Assembly: GCF_009746715.1 (NCBI RefSeq)
Contig: NZ_VRKW01000012.1
Coordinates: 59,577-123,576, forward strand
Origin: Ketobacter sp. MCCC 1A13808
GTDB taxonomy: Bacteria > Pseudomonadota > Gammaproteobacteria > Pseudomonadales > Ketobacteraceae
Reading direction: 5' to 3'
DNA: 64,000 nt
Under the pieces are notes generated by a model. The model had not been told where the DNA came from, made no database searches, and worked only from the letters and a program-made list of their open reading frames with translations. The position numbers and the translations under genes are program-made. Every line of letters starts with the position of its first letter. Positions within the stretch are counted from its first letter, which is position 1. Of this stretch, positions 63,503 to 64,000 are shown one piece after another.

Positions 63503-63534
63503 GATAAAAAGGGAAATCACCACAGGTCATCACC

Positions 63535-63684
63535 ATGGTAAAGGGCAAGCTCATAACCACCGAGGAAGAACTTACGCAGGCAACTTGCAGGGATTTCTTA
63601 GGAGTTCGGATGGACGGTGGCTGTGAGGTCAGCTCTATTAAGGAAATTTTCAACCCACTAAAGCAAGGAGCGCTTAATGGCTAA
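63535..63684 (+). pseudogene. Short RhuM-related fragment
   Basis: 49 residues. The segment EEELTQATCRDFLGVRMDGG resembles the RhuM stretch found in the next gene (GELPEQATTKDFLAA), then diverges to EIFNPLKQGALNG. It overlaps the next start by eight bases. Probably a scrambled piece of a rhuM gene. Confidence 0.4.
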
Positions 63685-63882
63685 TCAACATATACAAATC
63701 TACACCTCTGCCGATGGCACGGTTCAACTGGATATTCAACTGGAGCAGGAAAGCCTTTGGTTGACCCAGTTGCAGATGGGGGAAGTATTCGACCACCCCT
63801 GAAAACGTGCTGATGCACCTTAAAAATATCTTTAAAGACGGTGAGTTACCCGAGCAGGCAACTACTAAGGATTTCTTAGCAG
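63677..63882 (+). pseudogene. rhuM: RhuM-family gene, frameshifted and cut by an insertion sequence
   Basis: Start with AAGGAG: MANQHIQIYTSADGTVQLDI, then LEQESLWLTQLQMGEVFDHP and a stop at 63800. The family reading resumes in another frame as TPENVLMHLKNIFKDGELPE and QATTKDFLAA, where the sequence of the insertion element begins. RhuM (virulence RhuM) genes are common neighbours of hsdS in type I loci, which fits the upstream fragment. Confidence 0.7.
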
Positions 63883-64000
63883 CTTGTTGAAAAACTCCCC
63901 TTACTAACTATTTTGTGAAAAAATAGCGTTTTCTTCTCTTTGAATACAGAGCCTAACTATGCGCGGTGAAGACATCAGCCAACCCAAACTGTTTATAACG
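63880..64000 (+). mobile_element. Left end of an insertion sequence, truncated by the window
   Basis: GCTTGTTGAAAAACTCCCC marks a terminal-repeat-like end where the RhuM homology stops. After about 75 bases a transposase frame starts at 63959. The right end is outside the window, so the family (IS5- or IS1182-like) cannot be fixed. Confidence 0.65.
63959..64000 (+). CDS. Transposase, N-terminal part only
   Basis: ATG at 63959 begins MRGEDISQPKLFIT, the standard opening (MRGED..Q..LF) of DDE transposases of IS1182- and IS5-related elements. The rest lies beyond the window edge. Confidence 0.65.
   Translation, partial: MRGEDISQPKLFIT

Noticed and set aside
54334..64000. CRISPR array
   Set aside because: The tandem repeats have no spacers, and no cas genes are present.

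Overview
The window looks like chromosomal DNA of a marine-type gammaproteobacterium near the Pseudomonadales/Oceanospirillales. The gene content points there: algP, rsd (algQ), dsbB, gshA, tex, ompR-envZ, pckA, hslO-hslR-yrfG, nudE and cysQ, all with the moderate GC and protein style of that group. A Ketobacter- or Alcanivorax-like genus is a guess. Function names come from motifs and overall sequence character read by eye. No database search was run.

Layout. 1-5.5 kb: elbB, a polysaccharide O-acetylation pair (SGNH-like protein plus MBOAT), and an HD-GYP c-di-GMP phosphodiesterase. 5.5-9.7 kb: ABC-F protein YheS, the histone-like AlgP and an FKBP lipoprotein. 9.8-13.3 kb: an operon of four lipoproteins, including an LpoB-family protein and two LPP20-like proteins. 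13.3-24.7 kb: a lipoprotein, the NhaD antiporter, a WD40 lipoprotein, rsd, dsbB, an RMF-like protein, gshA, tex and a DUF1631 protein. 24.9-31.5 kb: an RND efflux pump and its adaptor, divergent from ompR-envZ. 31.6-43.8 kb: trhO, a TPR-sulfotransferase, DUF3301, a hydrolase, a NiCoT-like transporter, rlmG, pckA, hslO/hslR, yrfG, nudE and cysQ. A candidate small RNA or attenuated leader lies upstream of hslR. 43.9-54.3 kb: a GST, a large membrane protein, a DUF4136 lipoprotein, a DUF2868 membrane protein coupled to a DUF3482 GTPase, and a TonB receptor with a PepSY membrane protein.

From about 54.3 kb to the end the character changes to small orphan genes, gene fragments, simple tandem repeats, duplicated segments and remnants of defence or mobile DNA. 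It holds a hipBA toxin-antitoxin module with three operator-like palindromes at an exact 50-bp pitch, and a 3' tRNA-Phe fragment with its own terminator, a plausible attachment-site scar. It also holds a (GGCTAC)8 tract, two copies of a small membrane-protein gene (one apparently shortened by a stop codon), and the tail of a Gly/Ala-rich bacteriocin-like peptide cut off at an hsdS fragment. A frameshifted rhuM fragment abuts the left end of an insertion sequence that runs off the window.

The housekeeping part handles redox and thiol balance (dsbB, gshA, GST, hslO), ribosome and transcription control (rsd, RMF, tex, hslR, rlmG, trhO, yheS) and envelope homeostasis (lipoprotein operon, ompR-envZ, RND pump). 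The right end is an eroding genomic island. The features most likely to be undescribed are the duplicated peptide/membrane-protein cassette, the spaced HipB operators and the hslR-upstream RNA.
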